A stretch of 32,644 nt of DNA from Agrobacterium cavarae (lineage in GTDB: Bacteria; Pseudomonadota; Alphaproteobacteria; Rhizobiales; Rhizobiaceae): NCBI RefSeq assembly GCF_004310285.1, contig NZ_SISF01000016.1, forward strand, positions 1-32,644. Reading direction: 5' to 3'. Position 1 is the stretch's first letter. Every line of letters starts with the position of its first letter. Position numbers and translations under genes: made by a program. The notes below the pieces were generated by a model that worked only from the letters and a program-made list of their open reading frames with translations, made no database searches and was not told the origin of the DNA. Positions 23,754 through 32,526 of the stretch are shown one piece after another.

Positions 23754-24034
23754 TGGCGGGCGGTCTCGAACAGCTCGACGCGGTGCCGGGATTTTCGATC
23801 CCGGTCCATCGGGCGCTGACCGAGCATATCCTCCTCGGCGGCGCACCGCGCTCCATCGCTATTGTGAACGGCACGCTGGCCGGGGCCGTCGGCCTCGGCC
23901 TTCGTCTCTGGCTGGTTGGCATCGCCATCTGGGCGGTCGGTCATTTCCTCGCAGTATGGGCAGCCAAACGCGATCCGCTCTTCGTCGAGGTCGGGCGCAG
24001 GCATCTGCGCATCCCCGGTCATCTGTCGGTGTGA
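23753..24034 (+). CDS. trbD: Conjugal transfer protein TrbD (VirB3-like)
   Basis: This 93-residue inner-membrane protein contains FSIPVHRALTEHILLGGAPRS, two adjacent hydrophobic helices (about 36-68), and a C-terminal basic end, typical of VirB3/TrbD. VirB3 proteins associate with the VirB4-type ATPase, whose gene follows. The start ATG overlaps the trbC stop. Confidence 0.92.
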   Translation: MAGGLEQLDAVPGFSIPVHRALTEHILLGGAPRSIAIVNGTLAGAVGLGLRLWLVGIAIWAVGHFLAVWAAKRDPLFVEVGRRHLRIPGHLSV

Positions 24035-24044
24035 GGGCGCGGGC

Positions 24045-26495
24045 ATGATGAACATCACCGAATATCGCCGCACCTCCGCTCGCCTTTCCGACTACCTGCC
24101 ATGGGCAGCCCTGATCGGCCCCGGCATTGTGCTGAACAAGGACGGCAGCTTCCAGAGGACCGCGAAGTTTCGCGGGCCGGATCTGGATTCTGCTGTCGCC
24201 GCCGAACTGGTTGCGGTTGCCGGTCGCATCAACAACGCCGTGCGCCGTCTTGGCTCCGGCTGGTCTATCTTCGTCGAGGCGCAGCGTTCCGAGGCCGCAA
24301 TCTATCCCGATAGCCGTTTTCCAGATGCGGCTTCCGCACTGGTCGATGCCGAGCGCAAGGCCGGGTTCGAGGAAGCGGGTACGCATTTCGTGTCCGGCTA
24401 TTTCCTGACCTTCCTCTGGCTTCCGCCCGCCGAAGATGCCGCACGCGCCGAAGCCTGGCTCTATGAGGGCCGCGAGCAATCCGGCGTCAATCCATGGGAG
24501 CTAATGAGCGGCTTCATCGACCGCACTGACCGCGTGCTGGCGCTGCTCGACGGCTTCATGCCGGAATGCCGCTGGCTCGATGACGCTGGCACGCTGACCT
24601 ACCTCCATTCGGCGATTTCCACCAACCGTCATCGAGTGCGCGTGCCTGAAGTGCCTATGCACCTCGATGCGCTGCTCGCCGATCAGCCACTGACCGGCGG
24701 ACTGGAGCCGCGCCTCGGCGATCAGCATCTGCGCGTTCTGACTATCATTGGCTTCCCGACAGCGACCACGCCTGGCCTGCTCGACGAGATGAACCGGCTC
24801 GCTTTCCCGTATCGCTGGTCAACCCGCGCCATCGTGATGGACAAGACGGACGCGACGAAGCTGCTGACCAAAATCCGCCGCCAATGGTTTGCCAAGCGCA
24901 AGTCCATCGCTGCGATCCTCAAGGAGGTGATGACCAACGAAAAATCGGCACTGTTGGACACCGATGCGTCCAACAAGGCGCTCGATGCCGACATGGCCTT
25001 GCAGGAACTGGGCGCTGACGTCGCGGGCATGGCCTATGTCACAGCGACCGTCACAGTCTGGGATGCCGATCCGCGTATCGCTGATGAAAAGCTGCGTCTG
25101 GTCGAGAAGATCATTCAGGGCCGTGATTTCACGGCCATGCCCGAAACCGTTAATGCCGTCGATGCCTGGCTTGGCTCGATCCCCGGACATGCCTACGCCA
25201 ATGTCCGGCAGCCGCCAATCTCGACGCTTAACCTTGCCCACATGATCCCGCTATCGGCCGTGTGGGCGGGACCGGAACGGAACGAACACCTCGGAGCGCC
25301 CCCCTTGCTGTACGGCAAGACCGAAGGTTCGACGCCGTTCCGGCTTTCCCTTCATGTCGGCGACGTGGGCCATACCCTCGTCGTCGGCCCGACCGGCGCG
25401 GGCAAGTCCGTGCTCCTCGCCCTCATGGCCTTGCAATTCCGCCGCTATGAACGCAGCCAGATCTTCGCCTTCGATTTCGGGGGATCGATCCGGGCATCTG
25501 CGCTCGCCATGGGTGGCGACTGGCATGATCTCGGCGGCGGGTTGACCGAGGGATCGGAGGTTTCCGTCTCCCTGCAACCGCTCGCGCGAATTGATGACGC
25601 TTATGAGCGGCCATGGGCCGCTGACTGGATCGCCGCCATCCTGATGCGAGAAGGCATGACCATCACGCCGGAGGTGAAGGAGCATATCTGGACGGCTCTG
25701 ACCTCGCTCGCATCCGCCCCCGTCAATGAGCGCACCATCACGGGCCTTGCGGTTCTCCTGCAATCCAACGACCTCAAGCAGGCGCTGCGACCCTATTGCA
25801 TTGGCGGTGCCTATGGCCGGTTGCTCGATGCCGAGGCCGAACATCTCGGCCATGCCGATGTGCAAGCCTTCGAGATCGAGGGACTGGTGGGCACGGGCGC
25901 TGCGCCGGCAGTGCTGGCCTATCTGTTTCATCGGATCGGCGACCGGCTCGATGGTCGGCCAACCCTGCTCATCATCGACGAAGGCTGGCTGGCGCTGGAT
26001 GACGAGGGTTTCGCCAATCAGCTCCGCGAATGGCTGAAGACGCTCCGCAAGAAAAACGCTTCCGTCATCTTCGCAACGCAGTCGCTCTCGGACATTGACG
26101 GGAGCAATATCGCGCCCGCCATCATCGAAAGCTGCCCGACACGGCTGCTTCTGCCGAACGAACGGGCGATCGAGCCACAGATCACCTCGATCTATCGGCG
26201 GTTCGGGCTGAATGACCGGCAGATCGAGATCCTCGCGCGGGCAACGCCCAAGCGGGATTATTACTGCCAGTCGCGCCGTGGCAACCGCTTGTTCGAGCTG
26301 GGTCTTTCCGAAGTCGGCCTCGCGCTCTGCGGTGCGTCATCCAAAACCGATCAGACCCGCATCGCCGCTCTCGTCGCCGAGCATGGGCAGGAGGGCTTCC
26401 TCACCGCCTGGCTACGGGAGCGCGGCGTCGAATGGGCGGCGGAGCTGATCCCCGATCTCACCAATCTCATCCCCCAGACCGAAAAGGAGTCCTGA
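24045..26495 (+). CDS. trbE: Conjugal transfer ATPase TrbE (VirB4-like)
   Basis: This 816-residue ATPase has an N-terminal CagE/TrbE domain, Walker A VVGPTGAGKS near residues 446-455, Walker B TLLIIDEGW near 640-648, and LRKKNASVIFATQSLSDI shortly after. It is the largest motor of the mating-pair apparatus and works with TrbB and TraG. Two adjacent ATG codons (24045, 24048) could start it; the first is used. It lies 10 bp after trbD. Confidence 0.95.
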   Translation: MMNITEYRRTSARLSDYLPWAALIGPGIVLNKDGSFQRTAKFRGPDLDSAVAAELVAVAGRINNAVRRLGSGWSIFVEAQRSEAAIYPDSRFPDAASALVDAERKAGFEEAGTHFVSGYFLTFLWLPPAEDAARAEAWLYEGREQSGVNPWELMSGFIDRTDRVLALLDGFMPECRWLDDAGTLTYLHSAISTNRHRVRVPEVPMHLDALLADQPLTGGLEPRLGDQHLRVLTIIGFPTATTPGLLDEMNRLAFPYRWSTRAIVMDKTDATKLLTKIRRQWFAKRKSIAAILKEVMTNEKSALLDTDASNKALDADMALQELGADVAGMAYVTATVTVWDADPRIADEKLRLVEKIIQGRDFTAMPETVNAVDAWLGSIPGHAYANVRQPPISTLNLAHMIPLSAVWAGPERNEHLGAPPLLYGKTEGSTPFRLSLHVGDVGHTLVVGPTGAGKSVLLALMALQFRRYERSQIFAFDFGGSIRASALAMGGDWHDLGGGLTEGSEVSVSLQPLARIDDAYERPWAADWIAAILMREGMTITPEVKEHIWTALTSLASAPVNERTITGLAVLLQSNDLKQALRPYCIGGAYGRLLDAEAEHLGHADVQAFEIEGLVGTGAAPAVLAYLFHRIGDRLDGRPTLLIIDEGWLALDDEGFANQLREWLKTLRKKNASVIFATQSLSDIDGSNIAPAIIESCPTRLLLPNERAIEPQITSIYRRFGLNDRQIEILARATPKRDYYCQSRRGNRLFELGLSEVGLALCGASSKTDQTRIAALVAEHGQEGFLTAWLRERGVEWAAELIPDLTNLIPQTEKES

Positions 26496-26497
26496 CC

Positions 26498-27280
26498 ATG
26501 ACTATCCGTCTTTCCCGTTCGCGGGCCATGCTCATGGCGGCAACACTGCTTGCCGCGCCGCTTGCGCTCTCGCCCTTGCTGACCAGTCCGGCCCATGCGC
26601 AGTTCGGCTTCGGCCGCATCGTCTATGATCCGACCAACTATGCGCAAAACTTGCTCACGGCCGCGCGCACGCTGGAGCAGATCAACCACCAGATCACGTC
26701 GCTTCAGAACGAGGCGCAGATGCTCATCAATCAGGCGAAGAATCTGGCGAGCCTGCCATATTCCTCGCTTCAGGCGTTGCAGCAGAACGTCCAGCGCACG
26801 CAGCAGCTCCTGAGCCAGGCCCAGAACATCGCCTTCGACGTGCAGAACGTCGATCAGATGTTCAGCCAAAAATACGGCAATGTCTCGCCGTCGGCCACCG
26901 ACACCCAGCTTGTCGCGGATGCCCGTTCGCGCTGGCAGAACACAGTTGGCGGTTTGCAGGATGCCATGCGCGTGCAGGCTGGTGCGGTCGGCAATATCGA
27001 CACCAACCGCGCCGAGATGTCGGCTCTGGTCGGCCAGAGCCAGAACGCCACTGGCGCCTTGCAGGCAACGCAAGCGGGCAACCAGCTTCTCGCCCTCCAG
27101 TCGCAGCAGCTTTCCGACCTGATCGCGCTGATGTCGGCCAATGGCCGCTCGGAAGCGCTGGTCGAGGCCGAGCGCGCCACCGCTGCCGAACAGGGCCGTG
27201 TCCAGCGCGAGCGCTTCCTGACGCCGGGATCGGGCTACCAGCCGGGCAACGCCCGGATGTTCGGCAACGGCAACAACTGA
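26498..27280 (+). CDS. trbJ: Conjugal transfer protein TrbJ (VirB5-like)
   Basis: This 260-residue secreted protein has a signal peptide (about 1-34, ending AHAQ), then FGRIVYDPTNYAQNLLTAART and a long Gln/Asn-rich coiled-coil-like helical region. This is the form of TrbJ/VirB5 pilus-associated proteins. In RP4, TrbJ lies next to TrbK and is needed for mating. GGAGT precedes the ATG, which begins two bases after the trbE stop. Confidence 0.93.
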   Translation: MTIRLSRSRAMLMAATLLAAPLALSPLLTSPAHAQFGFGRIVYDPTNYAQNLLTAARTLEQINHQITSLQNEAQMLINQAKNLASLPYSSLQALQQNVQRTQQLLSQAQNIAFDVQNVDQMFSQKYGNVSPSATDTQLVADARSRWQNTVGGLQDAMRVQAGAVGNIDTNRAEMSALVGQSQNATGALQATQAGNQLLALQSQQLSDLIALMSANGRSEALVEAERATAAEQGRVQRERFLTPGSGYQPGNARMFGNGNN

Positions 27281-27300
27281 CCGGACAGGAGGGGCGTGAA

Positions 27301-27588
27301 ATGGACGGCAAGATGCTGGCCCGGCTGGGCGCGATCATATTCGTGGCTATCGCCATCACCGCCACGGTGATCGAAATGACCCGTGAGGATGAACCTGCGC
27401 AGAACCGTCCGGCTCCTTCGCTTCAGCCCTCTGCCGATCCGCTGCGCCAGAGCCTGCGCGATTGTCAGCGTCTTGGCGAGGCCGCCGCGAGCGAACCCGA
27501 TTGCCTCGCCACCTGGGCGGAGAACCGCGACCGCTTTCTCGGCCGGACGCCGGTGCCCACCGCCCCGCATCAGAACGGGGGAGAGTGA
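27301..27588 (+). CDS. TrbK-alt family entry-exclusion-like protein
   Basis: This 95-residue protein has one N-terminal membrane segment (about 6-25). LRDCQRLGEAAASEPDCLATWAENRDRFLG follows in two short blocks, with two conserved cysteines that could form a disulfide. This is the alternative TrbK type found between trbJ and trbL in alphaproteobacterial elements. RP4 TrbK is an entry-exclusion lipoprotein; whether the alternative family does the same job is by analogy. GGAGG precedes the ATG. Confidence 0.85.
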   Translation: MDGKMLARLGAIIFVAIAITATVIEMTREDEPAQNRPAPSLQPSADPLRQSLRDCQRLGEAAASEPDCLATWAENRDRFLGRTPVPTAPHQNGGE

Positions 27589-27591
27589 ACC

Positions 27592-28959
27592 ATGGGTGGC
27601 ACCGGCGTCATCGACTCGTTTCTAGGCGTATTCACCAGCTATATCGACAGTGGCTTTGGTCTGCTTGGCGGGGAAGTCGCCTTCATCGCCACCACGCTGA
27701 TCGTCATCGACGTGACGCTGGCGGCACTGTTCTGGTCTTGGGGTGCCGACGACGACATCATCGCGCGATTGGTCAAGAAGACGCTCTTCGTGGGCGTCTT
27801 CGCCTATCTGATCGGCAACTGGAACAATCTCGCCCAGATCATCTTCGACAGCTTTGCCGGTCTGGGCCTCAAGGGATCAGGCACCAGCTTCTCCGCCGCC
27901 GATCTGCTGCGTCCCGGCAAGGTGGCGCAGACCGGCCTTGATGCTGGTCGCCCGCTGCTCGAATCCATCTCCGATATGATGGGCTACTGGTCGTTCTTCG
28001 AGAATTTCATCCAGATAGCCTGCCTGATGTTCGCCTGGGCGCTGGTGCTGCTAGCCTTCTTCATTCTCGCCGTGCAGCTCTTTGTCACGCTGATCGAGTT
28101 CAAGCTGACCACGCTAGCCGGGTTTGTGCTGATTCCCTTCGGCCTCTTCGGCAAGACCGCCTTCATGGCCGAGCGCGTTCTCGGCAATGTAGTCTCGTCC
28201 GGCATCAAGGTACTCGTCCTGGCCGTCATCATCGGCATTGGATCGACGCTGTTTTCACAGTTCACGGCAGGCTCCGGCGGCGTGACGCCGACCATCGACG
28301 ACGCCATGGCGATCGTGCTGGCCGCACTTTCCCTTCTCGGCCTTGGCATATTCGGTCCCGGCATCGCTTCCGGGCTGGTTTCCGGCGGCCCGCAGCTTGG
28401 CGCAGGTGCTGCCGTTGGAACCGGCCTTGCCGCAGGCGGCATGATCCTTGCCGGGGGTGCGGCCGCTGGCATGGCCGAGAAGGGAGGAGCCGCAGCGCTC
28501 TCTGGTGGAGCGGCTGCCGTGCGGGGTGGTGCCACCGCCGCAGGTGCAGCGAGCGCCGCCTACAGTGTCGGTTCGCTTGGCCAATCCGGCGCAGCCAGTG
28601 TCGCCTCCGGTCTGGGTGGTGTTGCCCGTGCCGCAGGCTCCGCCGCCGCATCGCCCCTGAAACGTGCCGCCTCGAAGGCATCGGAAAGCGTCCAGTCCAG
28701 CTTTTCCGATGGAGCGCGTGCCGGTTTCGGCGTCAGCGGCGGGTCTTCGACGGCTGGAACAGTCGGAGGCGCGAGCGAGGCCGCGAACGCTGCCCCATCA
28801 CCCGCAACTCAGGCTGGCGGTTTTCCGGCATGGGCAAAGCAGATGCAGCGCAAACAGACACTCAGCCACGGCACGTCGATGGCCGCCCATGCCGTGCGCT
28901 CCGGCGACAGCCATGGCGGCGGCTCCTCCATCAATCTTTCTGAAAGTGACCGCTCATGA
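27592..28959 (+). CDS. trbL: Conjugal transfer protein TrbL (VirB6-like)
   Basis: This 455-residue polytopic inner-membrane protein has about six hydrophobic segments in residues 20-260. A long Gly/Ala/Ser-rich tail (about 260-400) and a hydrophilic C-terminus follow. The TrbL/VirB6 pattern includes FIATTLIVIDVTLAALFWSW and FKLTTLAGFVLIPFGLFGKT. It forms part of the inner-membrane channel. The low-complexity tail is usual in this family. The stop overlaps the trbF ATG. Confidence 0.93.
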   Translation: MGGTGVIDSFLGVFTSYIDSGFGLLGGEVAFIATTLIVIDVTLAALFWSWGADDDIIARLVKKTLFVGVFAYLIGNWNNLAQIIFDSFAGLGLKGSGTSFSAADLLRPGKVAQTGLDAGRPLLESISDMMGYWSFFENFIQIACLMFAWALVLLAFFILAVQLFVTLIEFKLTTLAGFVLIPFGLFGKTAFMAERVLGNVVSSGIKVLVLAVIIGIGSTLFSQFTAGSGGVTPTIDDAMAIVLAALSLLGLGIFGPGIASGLVSGGPQLGAGAAVGTGLAAGGMILAGGAAAGMAEKGGAAALSGGAAAVRGGATAAGAASAAYSVGSLGQSGAASVASGLGGVARAAGSAAASPLKRAASKASESVQSSFSDGARAGFGVSGGSSTAGTVGGASEAANAAPSPATQAGGFPAWAKQMQRKQTLSHGTSMAAHAVRSGDSHGGGSSINLSESDRS

Positions 28960-29645
28960 ACATCTTCAAACGTCCATCGGCCCATTACGGCAAATCGCCC
29001 GAACCCGAGACGCCCTATCAGAAAGCTGCCCAAGCTTGGGACGAGCGTATCGGCTCGGCTCGCGTGCAGGCAAAGAACTGGCGCATCATGGCCTTCGGCT
29101 CGCTGATCCTCTCGGCCGGTTTCGCCTCTGCCCTGATCTGGCAATCGGCGCGGGGGACGGTCGTTCCCTGGGTGGTACAGGTCGATAATCTCGGCCAGTC
29201 ACAAGCCGTCGCGCCTGCCGTGGCTGACTATCGCCCGACCGATCCGCAGATAGCATTCCATCTCGGCCGCTTCATCGAGCAGACGCGCTCGATCGCGTCC
29301 GACGCCATCATCGTTCGCCAGAACTGGCTGCGCGCCTATGAGTTCACTACGGATCGGGGTGCTGCGACCCTCAATGATTATGCCCGTGCCAATGACCCGT
29401 TCACCAAGGTCGGACGGCAGCAGATTGCGGTCGAGGTGTCGTCGGTGATCCGAGCCTCGAATGACAGCTTCCGTGTCGCCTGGACCGAGCGCCATTACGA
29501 AAACGGCCAGCTCTCCACCACCGAACGCTGGACGGCGATCCTGACCATCGTGATCCAGACGCCACGCGATGCTGAACGCCTGCGCGCCAATCCGCTCGGC
29601 ATTTACGTTAATGCAATTTCATGGGCGCGGGAGATGAGCCAATGA
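28956..29645 (+). CDS. trbF: Conjugal transfer protein TrbF (VirB8-like)
   Basis: This 229-residue inner-membrane protein has a basic N-terminus, one membrane helix (about 46-65) and a periplasmic VirB8 domain (VPWVVQVDNLGQSQAV, NWLRAYEFTTDRGAATLNDY and TERWTAILTIVIQTP). It probably nucleates channel assembly. It overlaps both trbL and trbG in ATGA junctions. Confidence 0.94.
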   Translation: MNIFKRPSAHYGKSPEPETPYQKAAQAWDERIGSARVQAKNWRIMAFGSLILSAGFASALIWQSARGTVVPWVVQVDNLGQSQAVAPAVADYRPTDPQIAFHLGRFIEQTRSIASDAIIVRQNWLRAYEFTTDRGAATLNDYARANDPFTKVGRQQIAVEVSSVIRASNDSFRVAWTERHYENGQLSTTERWTAILTIVIQTPRDAERLRANPLGIYVNAISWAREMSQ

Positions 29646-30655
29646 CCCGCACAATGGTTCGTAATTCCGGCTTGCCGGTTCTCCGTAAACCCGCTTTGGC
29701 GGCTTTGCTACTGTCCGCCACCATGCTGGCCGGTTGCGCAACCAACCGCACCCCGCAGTTCAGCTATGATGCCGATGTACCCGCGTTGCCCGCGGTGCCG
29801 GCAGCCGTTACCGACGACCGGCCCCGGCCTTTGCACACGCCGCCCGCATGGACGGCCGCGCGTGGCGGAACCGCTGCCGGAACACCGACTGGCCGGGTAG
29901 AGAATGCCAATGCCGCCGCCCGCGTCGAACCGCGCAGGGAAGGCTATTACAACGCCATCCAGATCTATCCGTGGTCGGAAGGCGCTCTCTATCAGGTCTA
30001 TACCGCACCGGGACAGATCACGGTAATCGCGCTGGAACCGGGCGAAAGCCTGACTGGTGCGGGACCGATTGCGGCGGGCGACACCGCCCGATGGATCATT
30101 GGTGATACCGAAAGTGGATCGGGTACAAGCCGCCGAGTCCATATACTCGTGAAGCCTTCCCGATCCGACATCTCCACCAATCTCGTGGTAACGACCGACC
30201 GGCGCACCTACATGATCGAGCTGCGCGCCCGCGAGACACTCTATATGCCCGCTGTGGCCTGGGCCTATCCCGCGCTACCTGCTGGCCAGCGCCAGACCGT
30301 TCTCTCAGCGCCCATCCTCCCTGTCGAGACGGCACGAAACTATCGTTACGGACTGACCGGAGACACGCCACCATGGCGGCCAATTTCCGTCTTCGACGAT
30401 GGCCGCCGTGTCTATGTCGTTTTCCCGCGTGGCATCGTGCAAGGCGAGATGCCGCCGATCTTCGTCATCGGCTCCGAGGGTGAAACGCAGATCGTCAACA
30501 GCCGCATTCACCAGAACATCCTGATCGTGGATCGCCTGTTCGGTGCTGCCGAGCTGCGCCTTGGCAGCGGCGATCGCCAGCAGACCGTCAGGATTGTCCG
30601 CGTTGAACAAAGGCAGGCCGCCCATCCCGCGAAAACGGGAGAGAATCCGTTATGA
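29642..30655 (+). CDS. trbG: Conjugal transfer protein TrbG (VirB9-like)
   Basis: This 337-residue outer-membrane core protein has a signal peptide with a lipobox (LAGC, Cys37). TrbG/VirB9 motifs include YPWSEGALYQVYTAPGQIT, ALEPGES, VTTDRRTYMIELRA, and NSRIHQNILIVDRLFGAAELR at the C-terminus. The lipobox implies that this protein anchors the core complex in the outer membrane, a role served by VirB7 in other systems. The ATG overlaps the trbF stop. Confidence 0.94.
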   Translation: MTRTMVRNSGLPVLRKPALAALLLSATMLAGCATNRTPQFSYDADVPALPAVPAAVTDDRPRPLHTPPAWTAARGGTAAGTPTGRVENANAAARVEPRREGYYNAIQIYPWSEGALYQVYTAPGQITVIALEPGESLTGAGPIAAGDTARWIIGDTESGSGTSRRVHILVKPSRSDISTNLVVTTDRRTYMIELRARETLYMPAVAWAYPALPAGQRQTVLSAPILPVETARNYRYGLTGDTPPWRPISVFDDGRRVYVVFPRGIVQGEMPPIFVIGSEGETQIVNSRIHQNILIVDRLFGAAELRLGSGDRQQTVRIVRVEQRQAAHPAKTGENPL

Positions 30656-31785
30656 GCGAAGAGACGACCACCAACGCACCTCCTATGCGCCTGCGCGCCG
30701 AGCCGCCGCGCGTCACCCGCCTGTCGCGCAAGATGCTGGCCGGTGTGGGCGCCGTCGCCCTCCTCGGTATTGGCGGCGCATTGATCTATGCGCTCCAGAC
30801 CCGCGATATGAGTGGAAATGGCGAGGAACTCTATTCCACCGAGAACCGCGCCACAGCGGACGGGCTGGCCGGTCTGCCGCGCGATTATACCGGCCCCGTC
30901 TTGGGACCAGCTTTACCGGGCGACCTCGGCGGCCCGATCCTCGACGCCCAGAACAGGGGGCAGCGCGTTACGCCGCCCGCTATGGCTGCGCCCGCCCGTG
31001 ATCCCGCCGAGGAGCGCCGTTTGGCCGAGGAAGAAGCCGCACGTCTCAGCACCGTGTTTTTTCAGTCGGGCCAAAGAACGACGATGACACCTGGCTCCAT
31101 TATGCCCGGCCTTGCTGGCCTTGACCTTGGCGGTCAGCCCGCAACGCAGGACCGGCACACGGCATTTCTGAATGGTCCGGTGGATCGCCAGACCGTCGCC
31201 ACCGACCGGATCATGGCGCCAGCATCGCCCTACATCCTTCAAGCCGGGGCAGTAATCCCGGCGGCGATGATTACCGGCATTCGCTCGGACCTTCCTGGCC
31301 AGCTCACCGCGCAGGTCACGGAAAATGTCTATGACAGTCCGACCGGCGCATTGCTCCTGATCCCGCAGGGAACGCGCATTATCGGCCAGTATGACGCCGG
31401 TGTGCAGTTTGGGCAGCGCCGCGTGCTACTGGTCTGGAACCGCTTGATCCTGCCCAATGGCCGTTCCATCGTCCTGGAGCGCCAGCCCGGTGCAGACGCT
31501 TCCGGTTATGCAGGTTTGGAGGATGGCGTCGATTATCACTGGCGGGATCTGATGAAGGCTGCCGGCCTGTCCACACTGCTCGGCATCGGCACAGAACTGG
31601 CGACCGACGACGAAAACCGCTTGATCCGCGCCATCCGCGACGGGGCACAGGACACCATTAATCAGGCCGGGCAGCAGATCGTCCAGCGCCAGTTGCAGGT
31701 TGCCCCAACGCTGACCATCCGGCCTGGCTATCCGCTCAGGGTCATCGTCACCCGAGATCTCGTACTAGAACCTTACAGGAATTGA
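30652..31785 (+). CDS. trbI: Conjugal transfer protein TrbI (VirB10-like)
   Basis: This 377-residue protein has a short cytoplasmic N-terminus, a membrane helix (about 26-45), a periplasmic Pro-rich stretch, and a C-terminal VirB10 beta-barrel domain. That domain contains ILQAGAVIPAAMITGIRSDLP, LLLIPQGTRIIGQYD and YPLRVIVTRDLVLEPY. It spans both membranes and carries energy signals to the outer-membrane pore. The ATG overlaps the trbG stop. Confidence 0.95.
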   Translation: MSEETTTNAPPMRLRAEPPRVTRLSRKMLAGVGAVALLGIGGALIYALQTRDMSGNGEELYSTENRATADGLAGLPRDYTGPVLGPALPGDLGGPILDAQNRGQRVTPPAMAAPARDPAEERRLAEEEAARLSTVFFQSGQRTTMTPGSIMPGLAGLDLGGQPATQDRHTAFLNGPVDRQTVATDRIMAPASPYILQAGAVIPAAMITGIRSDLPGQLTAQVTENVYDSPTGALLLIPQGTRIIGQYDAGVQFGQRRVLLVWNRLILPNGRSIVLERQPGADASGYAGLEDGVDYHWRDLMKAAGLSTLLGIGTELATDDENRLIRAIRDGAQDTINQAGQQIVQRQLQVAPTLTIRPGYPLRVIVTRDLVLEPYRN

Positions 31786-31787
31786 CC

Positions 31788-32015
31788 ATGACGAAGCTGA
31801 AACTCGGGCCGCTTGTTGAGGATAAACCCGTCAAAATGACGGTTGAGCTGCCGGGCGAACTCGACCGTGATCTGATCGCCTATGCCGAAGTGCTGGCCCG
31901 CGAGAGTGGCCAGCCCGCCGCCGATCCCGTCCGGCTGATCGTGCCGATGCTGGAGCGCTTCATCGCTACTGATCGCGGGTTCGCAAAGAAACGGAGGGAG
32001 AAAAGTCCGAATTAA
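31788..32015 (+). CDS. DUF2274 domain-containing protein
   Basis: This 75-residue protein contains LKLGPLVEDKPVKMTVELPG and ADPVRLIVPMLERFIATDRGF, which match DUF2274 as I know it. Members follow trbI at the end of the trb operon in alphaproteobacterial elements. The compact beta-helix-helix look suggests a ribbon-helix-helix DNA-binding protein that may regulate transfer, but no function is established. It starts two bases after the trbI stop. Confidence 0.88.
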   Translation: MTKLKLGPLVEDKPVKMTVELPGELDRDLIAYAEVLARESGQPAADPVRLIVPMLERFIATDRGFAKKRREKSPN

Positions 32016-32458
32016 CACAGTCCAAGACACAGAGAAAAAATGTTTGCTGTCCCAATATTCGGCTTTTTTGGCAATATATGGTTTGCCGCCTATTTTCCTC
32101 GTCGAGACTGGAAAAAAAACGCCGGAACCAGTGCTGAGCTAGGTTGGGGTCAACTCGCCTGAACAGGTTCTCGCAGAACTACTGTCCTGATGGTCCCGCA
32201 GGGCGCCGCAACGATAGTGATCAAGTTTTCGGTTGCCAGCCCATGGGCCAAATTGATTTCCGTTGTGTAGAAAAGCTTAATGACACTTTGACGAACCTGA
32301 GTTTGTCCCGCAATCCACCGGTGAGGTCAAAAGTGTCGGTAGAGAGTGAAATTATTTGGAAATCGCTACCCGGCTGATTCTCAAGAGGATTCTGCGCATT
32401 TTACTGGATTGGGATAATATTCCTGCGTTTTTTGCCGCTTGACTCTTTTGTTAAGTAG
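32016..32458. other. Intergenic region between trb operon and imuA-like gene
   Basis: About 440 bp without a gene I can support. It holds interlocked inverted repeats at 32161-32179 and several A/T runs. A plus-strand frame at 32144-32377 (77 codons) lacks a ribosome site and a recognisable family. It probably holds the end of the trb transcript and the start of a separate locus. Confidence 0.6.
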
Positions 32459-32473
32459 GAACAAAAACAGAAC
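32459..32473. promoter_or_regulatory. LexA box (SOS operator), alphaproteobacterial type
   Basis: GAACAAAAACAGAAC has the direct-repeat form GAAC-N7-GAAC, equivalent to GTTC-N7-GTTC on the other strand, the established LexA target in alphaproteobacteria. It starts 14 bp after a possible -35 element (TTGACT, 32439-32444) and ends 53 bp before the imuA-like start, a position suited to repression. Confidence 0.8.
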
Positions 32474-32526
32474 ATCTGCAAACTGATCTCAGCCTGCTAA
32501 CACGACCTTGAAGGGAGCCGTGATGG

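Noticed and set aside
23297..24034. Long frame covering the end of trbB and trbC
   Set aside because: Only the last 93 codons (from 23753) are trbD; the earlier part overlaps trbB and trbC in another frame.
32144..32377. 77-codon frame after DUF2274
   Set aside because: No ribosome site, no recognised domain, and it contains the interlocked inverted repeats.
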